Shown here: positions 24,256 through 33,018 of the stretch, one piece after another
Numbering within the stretch: position 1 is the first letter of the stretch
How the letters are laid out: each line of letters starts with the position of its first letter
NCBI GenBank assembly: GCA_026983775.1
Contig: JALSTK010000126.1
Location: 1-45,113 of the forward strand
Source of the DNA: Calditrichia bacterium
Lineage (GTDB): Bacteria; Calditrichota; Calditrichia; Calditrichales; Calditrichaceae
DNA: 45,113 bases
Reading direction: 5' to 3'
Notes under the pieces: generated by a model
What the model was told of the DNA's origin: nothing
The model's input: only the letters and a program-made list of their open reading frames with translations
The model's database searches: none
Made by a program: the position numbers and the translations under genes

Positions 24256-25850
24256 TTCTCATTCTGGATAACTACGATTCCTTCACCTACAATCTGGCCC
24301 AGTATTTTATGCAATTGGGCGAGCAGGTAAAGGTGATCCGCAATGACGAAATGAGCATAGATGAAGTACTGGCTCTCGATTTCAGCCGTCTGGTAATCTC
24401 ACCCGGCCCGGGACGGCCGGAGGATACGGGCATTGCCTTCGCCTTGATGCGTCGTATTCTGGGTAAAAAACCTATCCTGGGGGTTTGTCTGGGGCATCAA
24501 ACCATCGGTCAGTTTTTTGGCGCTAAGATTGTACGCGCCAAACGCATTATGCACGGCAAAAGCGATCTGGTGCAACACGACAGCGCATCGCTGTTCAGGG
24601 GCGTCGTCAATCCCCTGCGCGTCATCCGCTACCATTCGCTGGTCATTGACGGCGCTACCCTACCCGATGAGCTGGAAGTGAGCGCCACGGCAAGCGATGG
24701 GGAAATCATGGCGGTTCGCCATAAAACTCTGCCGATTGAGGGCTTGCAGTTTCATCCCGAATCCATCGGTAGCGAGGAAGGTTTGGCTGTTTTAAAGAAT
24801 TTTCTAAAAGGAGAAGAACGGATGCAATCGGTAGGACATCTACTAAGGAAAACAGTAAGCGGAGCAAGCCTCAGTGAAAAAGAAGCAGGCGATTTTATGG
24901 AACAAATCATTGCCGGTAAGGTAACTCAGGTGCAAATCGGTTCCTTTTTGACGGCGCTGGCTATGAAGAAAACTTCGGTGGATGAACTGACCGGGTTCAC
25001 GCGTACATTGCGCCAAAAAGCCGTACCTCTTAAACTGCCGCCGGGTTTGCCGGTGGTGGATACGTGCGGCACAGGCGGCGATGCTTCGGGTACGTTCAAC
25101 ATTTCCACTACCGCCGCTTTTGTGGCGGCCGGCGCCGGAGCTCGGGTAGCCAAACATGGCAACCGTTCCATTACCTCCCGCTCGGGTTCGGCCGATGTGC
25201 TTGAAAAATTAGGTGTAAAGATCGATATGACGCCACAGCAGGCGGCCGAAGTTCTGGAAATAGCGGGTATTTCCTTTTTATTCGCGCCCGGGTACCATCC
25301 GGCCTTTGGCAATATTATGGGACCGCGCCGTGAGCTGGGTTTCCGTACCGTCTTTAATCTGATGGGCCCGATGCTCAATCCGGCCGCAGCGCCGCACCAG
25401 GTTATGGGTGTCTTTTCGTCCGATTATCTGGACGATATCACCGCCGCATTGAAAAATTTGGGAATAAAGAGCGCGCTGGTGGTGCACGGGCAGGACGGGC
25501 TGGATGAATTCACCCTCTGCGATACGACGCTGGTAAGTGAATTACGTGACGGCTGGATTCGCCGCTGGACTTTCGATCCGCTGGAATACGGGTTTTCTTA
25601 CTGCCATCCGGAGGATTTAAAAGGCGGGGACGCCGATGAAAACGCTGCTATTCTGCGTGCAGTTCTGTCCGGGGAGAGCGGTTCCCAGCGGGATATCGTG
25701 CTAATCAACGCCGGCGCAGCCGTATATGCCGCAGGTCTGACCGACGATTTGGCCGAAGGTATTGAAAAAGCCCGCCGGTCCATCGACAGCGGAACAGCCC
25801 TGGAAGCCCTGAATCAGTTAATCGCCTTTAGTGAGAACATCCAGGAGTGA
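24252..25850 (+). CDS. trpGD: Fused TrpG glutaminase - TrpD phosphoribosyltransferase
   Basis: A 532-residue fusion. Residues 1-190 are the class I glutamine amidotransferase TrpG: LDNYDSFTYNLAQYF, oxyanion SPGPGRPED, nucleophile Cys79 in GVCLGHQ and the pair His168/Glu170 in FHPES. Residues 191-532 are anthranilate phosphoribosyltransferase TrpD: DTCGTGGDASGTFNISTTAA, KHGNRSITSRSGSADVLEKL and the LGFRTVFNLMGPMLNPA stretch. It supplies ammonia to TrpE and then couples anthranilate to PRPP, as in E. coli TrpGD. Within the linker a strong AAAGGAG stands before an internal ATG at 24822 (Met191), exactly the domain border, so free TrpD may also be made. Followed by a 185-base gap before trpC. Confidence 0.96.
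   Translation: MILILDNYDSFTYNLAQYFMQLGEQVKVIRNDEMSIDEVLALDFSRLVISPGPGRPEDTGIAFALMRRILGKKPILGVCLGHQTIGQFFGAKIVRAKRIMHGKSDLVQHDSASLFRGVVNPLRVIRYHSLVIDGATLPDELEVSATASDGEIMAVRHKTLPIEGLQFHPESIGSEEGLAVLKNFLKGEERMQSVGHLLRKTVSGASLSEKEAGDFMEQIIAGKVTQVQIGSFLTALAMKKTSVDELTGFTRTLRQKAVPLKLPPGLPVVDTCGTGGDASGTFNISTTAAFVAAGAGARVAKHGNRSITSRSGSADVLEKLGVKIDMTPQQAAEVLEIAGISFLFAPGYHPAFGNIMGPRRELGFRTVFNLMGPMLNPAAAPHQVMGVFSSDYLDDITAALKNLGIKSALVVHGQDGLDEFTLCDTTLVSELRDGWIRRWTFDPLEYGFSYCHPEDLKGGDADENAAILRAVLSGESGSQRDIVLINAGAAVYAAGLTDDLAEGIEKARRSIDSGTALEALNQLIAFSENIQE
24807..24824 (+). promoter_or_regulatory. Internal ribosome site and start at the trpG/trpD domain border
   Basis: AAAGGAGAAG (24807-24816) lies about eight bases before an in-frame ATG (24822-24824), codon 191 of the fused gene. 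The ATG precedes SVGHLLRKTV, which aligns with the start of stand-alone TrpD. It looks like a retained ancestral gene border or a working internal start. Confidence 0.5.
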
Positions 25851-26035
25851 AGAAGTGATGAAATTAGGGGCTGGCCCCGTGATTTTTATAATAATCTTCA
25901 CCCCCGAGCTAAAGAGGTTTTTGAAAACATGAAATCAACCAGAAAATGTCATTCCCAACTTGATTGGGAATCAAGCAGAAGACAAGGGGATTGGGATTTT
26001 GGCCAAAATAAATTTTCAAAAGTTTCGTAAAAATA
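25851..26035. other. Gap inside the trp operon with a dispersed repeat
   Basis: This 185-base gap is the only large break in the trp operon. It contains a small hairpin GGGG-CTGG-CCCC (25867-25878) followed after three bases by ATTTTT, weak as a terminator, and the inverted repeat at 25951-25971. No ORF of note. trpC may thus be expressed from read-through or from an unrecognised internal promoter. Confidence 0.55.
25951..25972. repeat. Dispersed palindromic repeat (ATTCCCAA/TTGGGAAT)
   Basis: ATTCCCAA (25951-25958) and TTGGGAAT (25964-25971) form a perfect 8-bp inverted repeat with loop CTTGA. The 14-mer CTTGATTGGGAATC (25959-25972) recurs exactly at 33456-33469 in another gap, so this is a small dispersed intergenic repeat, probably of the MITE/REP type. 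Confidence 0.75.
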
Positions 26036-26806
26036 ATGGACATTCTCAATAAAATAATCACCTGCAAACGGCTGGCGATGGAAAAAGAGAAACATCTGCA
26101 TCCGGCAGATACCTTACAGAGGCATCTATCGCCGCCGCAGCCCTTATTTAAAGCGGACGGGGAAATCACCCTTATCGCCGAGTGCAAAAAGGCTTCTCCT
26201 TCTTCCGGTTTGCTGGCAGAGGACTATAACCCGGTATCGATTGCCGCCGACTATGAGCAAGGCGGAGCAGACGCGCTTTCCGTGCTTACCGAAGCGGAAT
26301 TTTTTTTGGGAACCGACGCTGATCTTATCGCCGTAAAGAAGCGCGTCGGTCTGCCCGTCTTGCGTAAGGATTTTATCATCGATTCTTATCAAATTAAACA
26401 AAGTTGGGCAATCGGAGCGGATGCCGTTCTGCTGATTGCCGCCGCATTGAGCTTTGGGGAATTGCAGAGTTTATGCGCTCTGGCTCATGAGTACGGCCTG
26501 CAAGTGCTGGCCGAAGCTCACGACAAAGCTGAGGTAGAAAAAGCAGTAGCCAGCGGGGCCGACGCCGTTGGTATTAATGCCCGCAACCTGTACGACTTCA
26601 GCATCGATCTCCAGCGACTTGCCGATTTGCGGAAATTAATTCCCGCCGGCCTGACTGCCGTGGCAGAATCCGGTTTGAAAAGCGCAGAAGACGGACAGCG
26701 CATGTATGAATATGGTTTCAGGGCCTTTTTGGTGGGCGGTTATTTTATGACCGCACCGAACCGGCGGGGGGCTGTCCGAAATTTTAAGAAAAAATTATGC
26801 AAGTAA
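26036..26806 (+). CDS. trpC: Indole-3-glycerol phosphate synthase
   Basis: A 256-residue TIM-barrel enzyme that closes CdRP to indole-3-glycerol phosphate. Family motifs run in order: MDILNKIITCKRLAMEKEK, AECKKASPSSG (catalytic Lys in KKASPS), SVLTEAEFFLG, PVLRKDFIIDSYQI, ADAVLLIAA, LQVLAEAHD, GINARNL and the phosphate loop AVAESGL. It is a stand-alone TrpC, not fused to TrpF as in E. coli. The ATG has only a weak ribosome site. The end overlaps trpF by ten bases, which implies translational coupling to the next gene. Confidence 0.96.
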   Translation: MDILNKIITCKRLAMEKEKHLHPADTLQRHLSPPQPLFKADGEITLIAECKKASPSSGLLAEDYNPVSIAADYEQGGADALSVLTEAEFFLGTDADLIAVKKRVGLPVLRKDFIIDSYQIKQSWAIGADAVLLIAAALSFGELQSLCALAHEYGLQVLAEAHDKAEVEKAVASGADAVGINARNLYDFSIDLQRLADLRKLIPAGLTAVAESGLKSAEDGQRMYEYGFRAFLVGGYFMTAPNRRGAVRNFKKKLCK

Positions 26807-27441
26807 AAATTTGCGGGCTTACCAATGCGGAAGACGCCCTTTGTGCGGCCGAAGCGGGCGCGAATTTGCTTGGCTTTGTGCTGGCCGAATCTCCGCGCAA
26901 GGTAGAACCTACCGAGGTATACTGCATTTTGAACGAACTGGAAAGACACAACCTGCGCCGAAGCATCGAAGCGGTAGGGGTGTTTGTAAATGCTTCCACC
27001 GAGTTGATTGAAAAAATCTGTCGAGAGACCGGGCTGGATACGGCCCAGTTGCACGGCGATGAAAACCCGGCATGGTCCGCAAGCCTCACCGTACGCTGGT
27101 ATAAAGCTGTGCGGATTATGTCCAAAGAAGATGTGGATAAACTGTTTCCCCTCTGGGGGCAAAGTTTTCGTCTGCTGGCCGACGCCCGATCGACAAAGGC
27201 CTACGGCGGAACGGGTTTGCGCATTCCCCGACGAGTACTGCAATACGCCGCCCAAACAGCGCATCAAGCGGGCAGCAGCTTCTTCGCCGCAGGCGGCATC
27301 ACCGCCGATAATGTGGTGGAAATCGTTCATGCGGTTCGACCCGACGGCATCGACGTATCCGGCGGCGTGGAAGAACGGCCGGGGAAAAAATCGCCGGATA
27401 AAATCAATAAACTCTTTGCGGAGATTGGTAAAACGCTATGA
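26797..27441 (+). CDS. trpF: Phosphoribosylanthranilate isomerase
   Basis: A 214-residue enzyme for the Amadori rearrangement of PRA to CdRP. KICGLTNAEDA at the start holds the general-base Cys6, and LLADARS holds the general-acid Asp129. AQLHGDE and the phosphate-binding AGGIT are present, followed by IDVSGGVEERPGKKSPDKI near the end. The usual GGTGxxFDW loop is degenerate here (GGTGLRIPRRVL). The gene overlaps trpC (10 bases) and trpB (4 bases). Note the high GC content compared with flanks. Confidence 0.95.
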   Translation: MQVKICGLTNAEDALCAAEAGANLLGFVLAESPRKVEPTEVYCILNELERHNLRRSIEAVGVFVNASTELIEKICRETGLDTAQLHGDENPAWSASLTVRWYKAVRIMSKEDVDKLFPLWGQSFRLLADARSTKAYGGTGLRIPRRVLQYAAQTAHQAGSSFFAAGGITADNVVEIVHAVRPDGIDVSGGVEERPGKKSPDKINKLFAEIGKTL

Positions 27442-28679
27442 TCCAAGAAAGCCAAAACCGTTATTTCGGTTCCTTCGGCGGACGCTACATCCCCGAAGTG
27501 CTCTATCCCGCTTTTACCGAGCTGGAAAAGGCCTACGAAACATTCAAAAAAGACGCCGATTTCCAGCGGGAACTGGATGATCTGCGGCGTAGTTATATCG
27601 GCCGTCCCACCCCGCTCTATTTTGCCCGTAACCTGACCGCCCGCTGCAGCGGCGCCCGGATTTATTTTAAAAGGGAAGGCCTGGCTCACACCGGCGCGCA
27701 TAAAATCAATAACGCCCTGGGACAGGCGCTGCTGGCCAAACGGATGGGTAAAAAACGCCTTATCGCCGAAACCGGCGCCGGTCAGCACGGGCTGGCTACG
27801 GCCGCTGCCGCCGCCAAATCCGGCCTGCAATGCCAGGTCTTTATGGGCGAGATCGATATGGCTCGTCAGCAGCCCAATGTGTTTGCCATGCGTCTGATGG
27901 GCGCCGAGGTTAGTGCAGTTAAAGAGGGTTCGCGCACCCTTACCGACGCCGTGAACGCCGCTCTAAAGAACTGGAGCAAACGGATGACCGACACCCATTA
28001 CGTGCTGGGTTCCGCTCTGGGGCCGCATCCCTACCCCGATATGGTGCGTGATTTCCAAAGCGTCATCGGCCGCGAACTGCGCGAGCAAATGCTGGCCGCA
28101 ACCGGCCGTTTGCCGGATGTATGCATCGCCTGCGTGGGCGGCGGCTCCAACGCCATGGGCATGTTCAGTGCCTTTCTTGACGACGATGTGCAATTGATCG
28201 GCGTGGAAGCGGGAGGTTTGGGCCCCGCCAGCGACCAACATGCCGTACGCATGAACGGCAGTGGACGGCCGGGCATCGTGCAGGCCTATAAATCCTATTT
28301 TTTGCAGGATGACAACGGCTCTCTGCTGCCCACCCATTCCATTAGTGCCGGGTTGGATTATGCCGGTATCGGTCCGCAGCTGGCTTACCTGGCCGAAGAG
28401 GGGCGGGTGCGTTTTACTCAGGCCACGGATGAAGAAGCTTTGGAAGCTCTGGCACTCACAGCCCGCAGCGAGGGCATCATTGCCGCGCTGGAATCGGCCC
28501 ATGCCCTGGCCGAAGCCGTTAGACTGGCGCCTAAACTATCGCCGGAGGCGGTTATTGCCGTGAACATTTCCGGCCGCGGCGATAAGGATTTGTTTATCAC
28601 CGCGCCGCATTTTGCCGGAGAGGACTGGCTGCGTTTTTTGGGCGAAGAATATCGGCGCGTGAAAGGCGGACGGGAATGA
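27438..28679 (+). CDS. trpB: Tryptophan synthase beta chain
   Basis: A 413-residue PLP enzyme of the TrpB1 type that joins indole and serine. GRPTPLYFARNLT near residue 56 is the substrate region, HTGAHKINNALG holds the PLP Lys89, ETGAGQHG holds the catalytic Glu, and GGGSNAMGMFSAF binds the PLP phosphate. The start GSFGGRYIPE is the TrpB1 N-terminal phrase that contacts TrpA. It starts in an ATGA overlap with trpF and ends in an ATGA overlap with trpA. Sampled stretches are near 70% GC, far above the flanking genes. Confidence 0.97.
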   Translation: MIQESQNRYFGSFGGRYIPEVLYPAFTELEKAYETFKKDADFQRELDDLRRSYIGRPTPLYFARNLTARCSGARIYFKREGLAHTGAHKINNALGQALLAKRMGKKRLIAETGAGQHGLATAAAAAKSGLQCQVFMGEIDMARQQPNVFAMRLMGAEVSAVKEGSRTLTDAVNAALKNWSKRMTDTHYVLGSALGPHPYPDMVRDFQSVIGRELREQMLAATGRLPDVCIACVGGGSNAMGMFSAFLDDDVQLIGVEAGGLGPASDQHAVRMNGSGRPGIVQAYKSYFLQDDNGSLLPTHSISAGLDYAGIGPQLAYLAEEGRVRFTQATDEEALEALALTARSEGIIAALESAHALAEAVRLAPKLSPEAVIAVNISGRGDKDLFITAPHFAGEDWLRFLGEEYRRVKGGRE

Positions 28680-29470
28680 ACGGCATCGAACATATAAAAA
28701 AAGCCTTTGAGCGTAAAGACAGCCTTAAAATTATGACCCACGTGGTGGGCGGCTATCCCGATGTGCAGACCTGCGAACAACTGGTTCTGCTGATGGCCGA
28801 GAAAGGTGTGGACCTGGTCGAAATCCAGCTTCCTTTTAGCGACCCTACGGCCGACGGTGCGGCCATTGTGCAGGCCAATCATCAGGCGCTTAAAAACGGA
28901 ATAAGCACTCACGATGTGCTGAATATGACCGAACGTATTCGTAAAAAAATCACGGTTCCCTTGCTTTTAATGAGCTATATAAATCCTCTGCTGGCTTATG
29001 GCCCTGAGAAGATCGTGCAGCGGGCTATCGATATTGGACTGGACGGTTTTATCGTTCCCGATCTGCCCCCGGAAGAAAAAGACCCGCCGCTGTCTGAACT
29101 GTGCAGACGAGCAGAACTGGCCTTCGTACCGCTTATCGCGCCTACTACCCCGCCCCGGCGTATGCGTTTGCTCACCGCCGACAATCCCTCCCCTTTTGTA
29201 TATGCAGTACTGCGTCTGGGCGTAACCGGTGCCAAAACCGTTCTGAGCAAAGCGACGGCTGCTTATCTGAATACCACCAAACGGATTACCGGCAAATATA
29301 TAGCCGCCGGTTTCGGCATTGCCGAGCCCAGCCAATTGCAGGCCTTGCAAGGTTCAGCCGACTGCGCCGTTATCGGCAGCGCCCTGCTGCGCATCATCCG
29401 CAGCGCTCTGGCAAATAAAAGGGATGTATTGGCAGCAGCACGGATCTTTTTGGAACATCTGTCGGGATAG
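28676..29470 (+). CDS. trpA: Tryptophan synthase alpha chain
   Basis: A 264-residue TIM-barrel subunit that splits indole-3-glycerol phosphate to indole and G3P. The catalytic acids appear at the canonical numbers: Glu49 in VEIQLPFSDP and Asp60 in PTADG. GFIVPDLPPEE (loop 6 region), YAVLRLGVTGA and the phosphate loop GFGIAEP follow in order. VEIQLPFSDP differs from the standard EIGIPFSDP. It completes the operon; after the stop comes a 10-bp hairpin at 29498-29546 instead of a classical terminator. Confidence 0.96.
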   Translation: MNGIEHIKKAFERKDSLKIMTHVVGGYPDVQTCEQLVLLMAEKGVDLVEIQLPFSDPTADGAAIVQANHQALKNGISTHDVLNMTERIRKKITVPLLLMSYINPLLAYGPEKIVQRAIDIGLDGFIVPDLPPEEKDPPLSELCRRAELAFVPLIAPTTPPRRMRLLTADNPSPFVYAVLRLGVTGAKTVLSKATAAYLNTTKRITGKYIAAGFGIAEPSQLQALQGSADCAVIGSALLRIIRSALANKRDVLAAARIFLEHLSG

Positions 29471-29876
29471 AGATACTACGCACCGTATCCTTTTAAAACA
29501 AGCTGCCGTAAAAAGTAATATTCCGGGTTTACCAGAGGCAGCTTGTCAATTCTATCATAGATTTAAGTATGTGTATTCCCGCTTGCTGAGGATCGTCATT
29601 TATCCCCTTAATTGGCCGGACCATCGTTTTTTGCAGACGGATAATTTGAGATAGGGTGGCTACAATAATCTTGTCGGGCGCAGAAGCAACGGCTTTGGCA
29701 GTGAAGAAAATGAGAGGAGCCGCTTTTATTTCGGAATCTGTCGGAGATTTTAAAGGAAAAACCGGTGAACGGGATCCTACCTCCCAGAACGTAATCCTTC
29801 TTTTCCGGCAAGTTAAAAAAAGTAGTTTTCAATGAAAGATTTTTTCTATAAATTCAATATACAAACAGAGGAAAAC
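29471..29876. other. Intergenic region between trpA and the acyl-CoA synthetase
   Basis: Apart from the hairpin at 29498-29546 I see only one weak promoter candidate, TTTG (29645-29648), 17 bases, TAATCTTG (29666-29673), one base away from the -7 consensus but with short spacing and about 200 bases before the gene. No other gene is supported. Confidence 0.4.
29498..29546 (+). terminator. Hairpin after trpA, possible 3' end of the trp transcript
   Basis: ACAAGCTGCC (29498-29507) pairs perfectly with GGCAGCTTGT (29537-29546); an inner GTAAA/TTTAC pair can extend the structure. It begins 28 bases after the trpA stop. No U-run follows, so it may be a protective or processing hairpin rather than an intrinsic terminator. 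Confidence 0.55.
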
Positions 29877-31823
29877 ATGCATCTTTTCAAAACTCGTTCG
29901 GATATTGAAGAATTCGAAAAAATTCCCCTCGATAAAAGGGGGCTCCCGGATAACACCTATCAGATGATCCAACGGGGAGCTGCCCTAAATCCCGGCAATA
30001 TCGCTCTTGAATTCTTTTTACAAGGTACACGATATAAAAACAGTGTTCGCTATTCCTACTCGAATTTCATACAAAAAATCCATCAGGCCGCTAATATGTT
30101 TTACGATCTCGGCATTGGAGCTACGGATGTGGTTTCCATGCTACTGCCCTCTGTCCCTCAGGCACACTTTACCATTTGGGGCGCAGAAGCCGCAGGTATT
30201 GTCAATCCCATCAATCCCCTGCTGGAAGCGGAACAGATCGCGGAAATCATGAATGCGGCCCGAAGCAAAGTACTGGTCACGGTGGCACCTTTCCCCAAGG
30301 TCAGTTTCATCTGGGATAAAGTGGAAAAGATCCGCAACCAGGTACCAACTTTGGAAACGATCCTGACCGTAGATTTGGTCTCTTTCCTGAGCGGTTTTAA
30401 AAAAGGTCTGGTTCGGTTACTCACCTTGAAAGAAAAAAAACGTATTCGGGCAGGACAACATAAAATTTATGATTTCGATCATCTCATGGAAAACTATCCG
30501 GATTCCCGATTGACTTTTAATAGAGACATTAAACCCGAGCACATTGCCTCCCTGTTTCATACCGGAGGAACGACCGGTACGCCAAAACTGGCCCGGCATA
30601 CCCACCGTAATGAAGTGTTTGATGCCTGGGTTCTGGGGCAATATCAGCATATAGAAGCCGGATTTGTGGTATTCTGCGGTCTTCCACTCTTCCATGTGAA
30701 TGCCGTGATCGTAACCGGGCTGATGCCGTTCGGCTACGGTGCCAAAGTGGTCTTGGGTACCCCGGCCGGTTACCGCGGTGAAGGAGTGATCGACAATTTC
30801 TGGAAAATTGTGGAACACTATCGGTTAAACACCTTTAGCGGTGTACCCACCCTATACAGCGCCCTGCTCAATGTGCCGATCGGCAAAAGCGATATCCGTT
30901 CATTGAATTACGTGGCCTGCGGTGCGGCACCCATGCCGGTGGAAGTTTTCCAGAAATTTGAGGAACGTACCGGAGTACCCATTGTAGAAGGCTACGGATT
31001 AACGGAAGGGACTTGTGTCAGTGCCGTAAATCCTAAAGACGGGGAACGACGGATCGGTTCTGTGGGTTATCATTTACCCTACCAGCCGATCAAGACCATA
31101 ATTCTGGATGAAGATAAAAAGTTTGAACGGCTCTGTGCGGTCAATGAAATCGGAGCCGTTGTAATCCGGGGGGCAAATGTTTTCCCGGGATATACGGATG
31201 AGGCCTATAATAAAAATATCTGGATCAACCTGGAAAAAACGCGGGATAGGTGGTTACTCACCGGTGACTTAGGCCGGATCGATGCGGATGGTTACCTGTG
31301 GCTTACAGGCCGGGAAAAAGAGCTTATTATCCGGGGCGGGCATAATATCGATCCCGGAGTTATTGAGCATCCCCTGCATGAACACCCTGCTGTCTCCCTC
31401 GCTGCAGCCGTGGGGCGTCCCGATCCGCGCGTCGGTGAATTACCTGTGGTCTATGTCCAATTGGAGAAGAACAGCTCTGCTACCGCAGAAGAATTATTAT
31501 CTTTTGCCCAGGATACTATTACCGAACGGGCCGCCATTCCCAGGGAAGTCATTCTTGTGGATGAAATGCCGCTGACTCCTGTGGGGAAAATCTTTAAGCC
31601 CCAACTGGTGCGCAACGAAGTACAAAAAGTGTACGAACAAACGATAGCCGGGATAGAAGGAGTCGAGCAAGTGTCCGTCGTCGTGGCAGCCGACAAAATA
31701 TACGGTATGTTGGCAACCATCCGGGTACGCATTGCCTCCGGCTACGACCGGCAAGAAGCAGAAAAGCGCATACGGCAAAAATTGGGAAACTTCACAATTC
31801 GATTTGAACTAAAAATAGAATAA
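29877..31823 (+). CDS. AMP-binding acyl-CoA synthetase
   Basis: A 648-residue ANL-superfamily enzyme that activates a carboxylic acid (fatty or aryl acid; substrate unresolved) with ATP and CoA. Motifs: FHTGGTTGTPKLARHTH (P-loop, A3), VEGYGLTEGT (A5), WLLTGDLGRIDADGYLWLTG (A7), KELIIRGGHNIDP (A8) and the C-terminal GKIFKPQLV with the catalytic Lys (A10). The ATG at 29877 has AGAGGAAA just upstream; the longer frame from 29832 has none. N-terminal MHLFKTRSDIEEFEKIPLDK matches a little-studied acyl-CoA synthetase group of this length. Located in front of hydrolase and oxidoreductase genes for fatty acids, which fits lipid degradation. Confidence 0.9.
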   Translation: MHLFKTRSDIEEFEKIPLDKRGLPDNTYQMIQRGAALNPGNIALEFFLQGTRYKNSVRYSYSNFIQKIHQAANMFYDLGIGATDVVSMLLPSVPQAHFTIWGAEAAGIVNPINPLLEAEQIAEIMNAARSKVLVTVAPFPKVSFIWDKVEKIRNQVPTLETILTVDLVSFLSGFKKGLVRLLTLKEKKRIRAGQHKIYDFDHLMENYPDSRLTFNRDIKPEHIASLFHTGGTTGTPKLARHTHRNEVFDAWVLGQYQHIEAGFVVFCGLPLFHVNAVIVTGLMPFGYGAKVVLGTPAGYRGEGVIDNFWKIVEHYRLNTFSGVPTLYSALLNVPIGKSDIRSLNYVACGAAPMPVEVFQKFEERTGVPIVEGYGLTEGTCVSAVNPKDGERRIGSVGYHLPYQPIKTIILDEDKKFERLCAVNEIGAVVIRGANVFPGYTDEAYNKNIWINLEKTRDRWLLTGDLGRIDADGYLWLTGREKELIIRGGHNIDPGVIEHPLHEHPAVSLAAAVGRPDPRVGELPVVYVQLEKNSSATAEELLSFAQDTITERAAIPREVILVDEMPLTPVGKIFKPQLVRNEVQKVYEQTIAGIEGVEQVSVVVAADKIYGMLATIRVRIASGYDRQEAEKRIRQKLGNFTIRFELKIE

Positions 31824-31939
31824 CCGGCTCTTTTTCCTGTCGCCCTTGCTCAGGATAGCATCGAATGTTTTCGTATCTCGAAATCATTTTTCAAATAAAA
31901 AACGAGGGCTTGAATCCGGATATGTAACATTCACGCAAA

Positions 31940-31982
31940 GGACGAACGCAGGCTTTTATTCTTTTCCACCATGCTTTCGTCC
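31940..31982 (+). repeat. Imperfect inverted repeat before the MetX-like gene
   Basis: GGACGAACGC (31940-31949) pairs with GCTTTCGTCC (31973-31982) with a single mismatch around a 23-base loop rich in pyrimidines. It ends four bases before the AAGGAAA ribosome site of the downstream gene, so it could affect translation or end upstream transcripts. Confidence 0.5.
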
Positions 31983-32004
31983 TCCTAAGGAAACGAGTAC
32001 CTAT

Positions 32005-33018
32005 ATGCGCCAAATAGTAAAAATCAGTTTCTTATTGATTATTCTAAGCTGGACGGTCTGCACGTCCGCCCCTTTGCACAGAGCCGATATCGGCGACTTA
32101 AGATTGGATAGCGGGCAAACCATTCAACATTGTACCATTGCCTACCGCGTATATGGTCAGGCCGATGAACTAAAAGACAACATCGTTCTCTTCCCCACCT
32201 GGTTCGGCGGAGCTACGCAGCATATAGGTTCTGTTATCGGCCCGGGAAAGCTGGTAGATACCACCCGCTTCCAGGTCATTGCCGTGGCTGCCCTGGGAAA
32301 CGGTGAATCCAGTTCACCTTCCAATTATAAAGGGTCTTTCCCCAGAATAACGATCCGGGACATGGTTCGGTCTCAATATATTCTGCTCACCCGGGTGCTG
32401 CATATTACACATCTTCTCGCGGTTGTGGGCGGCTCTATGGGCGGTATGCAAACTTTTCAATGGCTGGTGGATCATCCCCGCTTCATGGACAAAGCCGTGC
32501 CCTATGTGGGATCGCCCAAACTAACAAGTAATGATCTACTCTTAATTAATCTTCAGCATCAGATTATTCAAATGGGATTGCAACACAATTGCCCCGAAGA
32601 TTCGGTTTCGGGTTTACTATCTTTGATTACCCGTCTGACAGCCCACTCTCCCTCCTATAACAGTCGGCATATTTCTGCCGAAGATATTCCGGCTATGTTG
32701 AAAGCCGTGAACCGCCCCAAACAGAAACTGTTTACTCTGCAAAATTATGACATTCAATTGCAAGCTATGCTCAGTCAGGACATTTCAGCAGGTTATAATC
32801 ATAATCTGCAAAAAGCAGCCGAACAAATTAAGGCCGGGGTTTTTATCATCGTATCAAAAAGCGATCATATTGTTGATCCAATGCCTGCTCTTCTGTTTGC
32901 CGAACAAATTAAGGCCCGTACCTACATCATAGATGACGATTGCGGTCACCTGGCCATCGGCTGCCACATGGCAGAAGTTTCCACTATATTAAATGAATTT
33001 CTGACAGGTTCTGAATAA
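32005..33018 (+). CDS. Secreted MetX-like alpha/beta hydrolase
   Basis: A 337-residue protein with a signal peptide (1-21), a feature missing from cytoplasmic homoserine acetyltransferases. The fold motif is that of the MetX-like family: FPTWFGG, nucleophile Ser144 in GGSMGGMQ, VIAVAALGNGESSSPS, an Asp in SKSDHIVDP and the His in CGHLA. The start ATG at 32005 is 12 bases after AAGGAAA; the frame continues upstream to 31846 without a good ribosome site. Since it is exported, an esterase or acyltransferase of the periplasm is more likely than methionine synthesis. Assignment of function beyond the fold is inference. Confidence 0.82.
   Translation: MRQIVKISFLLIILSWTVCTSAPLHRADIGDLRLDSGQTIQHCTIAYRVYGQADELKDNIVLFPTWFGGATQHIGSVIGPGKLVDTTRFQVIAVAALGNGESSSPSNYKGSFPRITIRDMVRSQYILLTRVLHITHLLAVVGGSMGGMQTFQWLVDHPRFMDKAVPYVGSPKLTSNDLLLINLQHQIIQMGLQHNCPEDSVSGLLSLITRLTAHSPSYNSRHISAEDIPAMLKAVNRPKQKLFTLQNYDIQLQAMLSQDISAGYNHNLQKAAEQIKAGVFIIVSKSDHIVDPMPALLFAEQIKARTYIIDDDCGHLAIGCHMAEVSTILNEFLTGSE

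Noticed and set aside
26740-27330. 196-residue ORF opposite trpF
   Set aside because: High-GC genes give long antisense frames; trpF motifs and operon overlaps settle the coding strand.
27963-28502. 179-residue ORF opposite trpB
   Set aside because: Antisense frame caused by high GC and codon bias in trpB.
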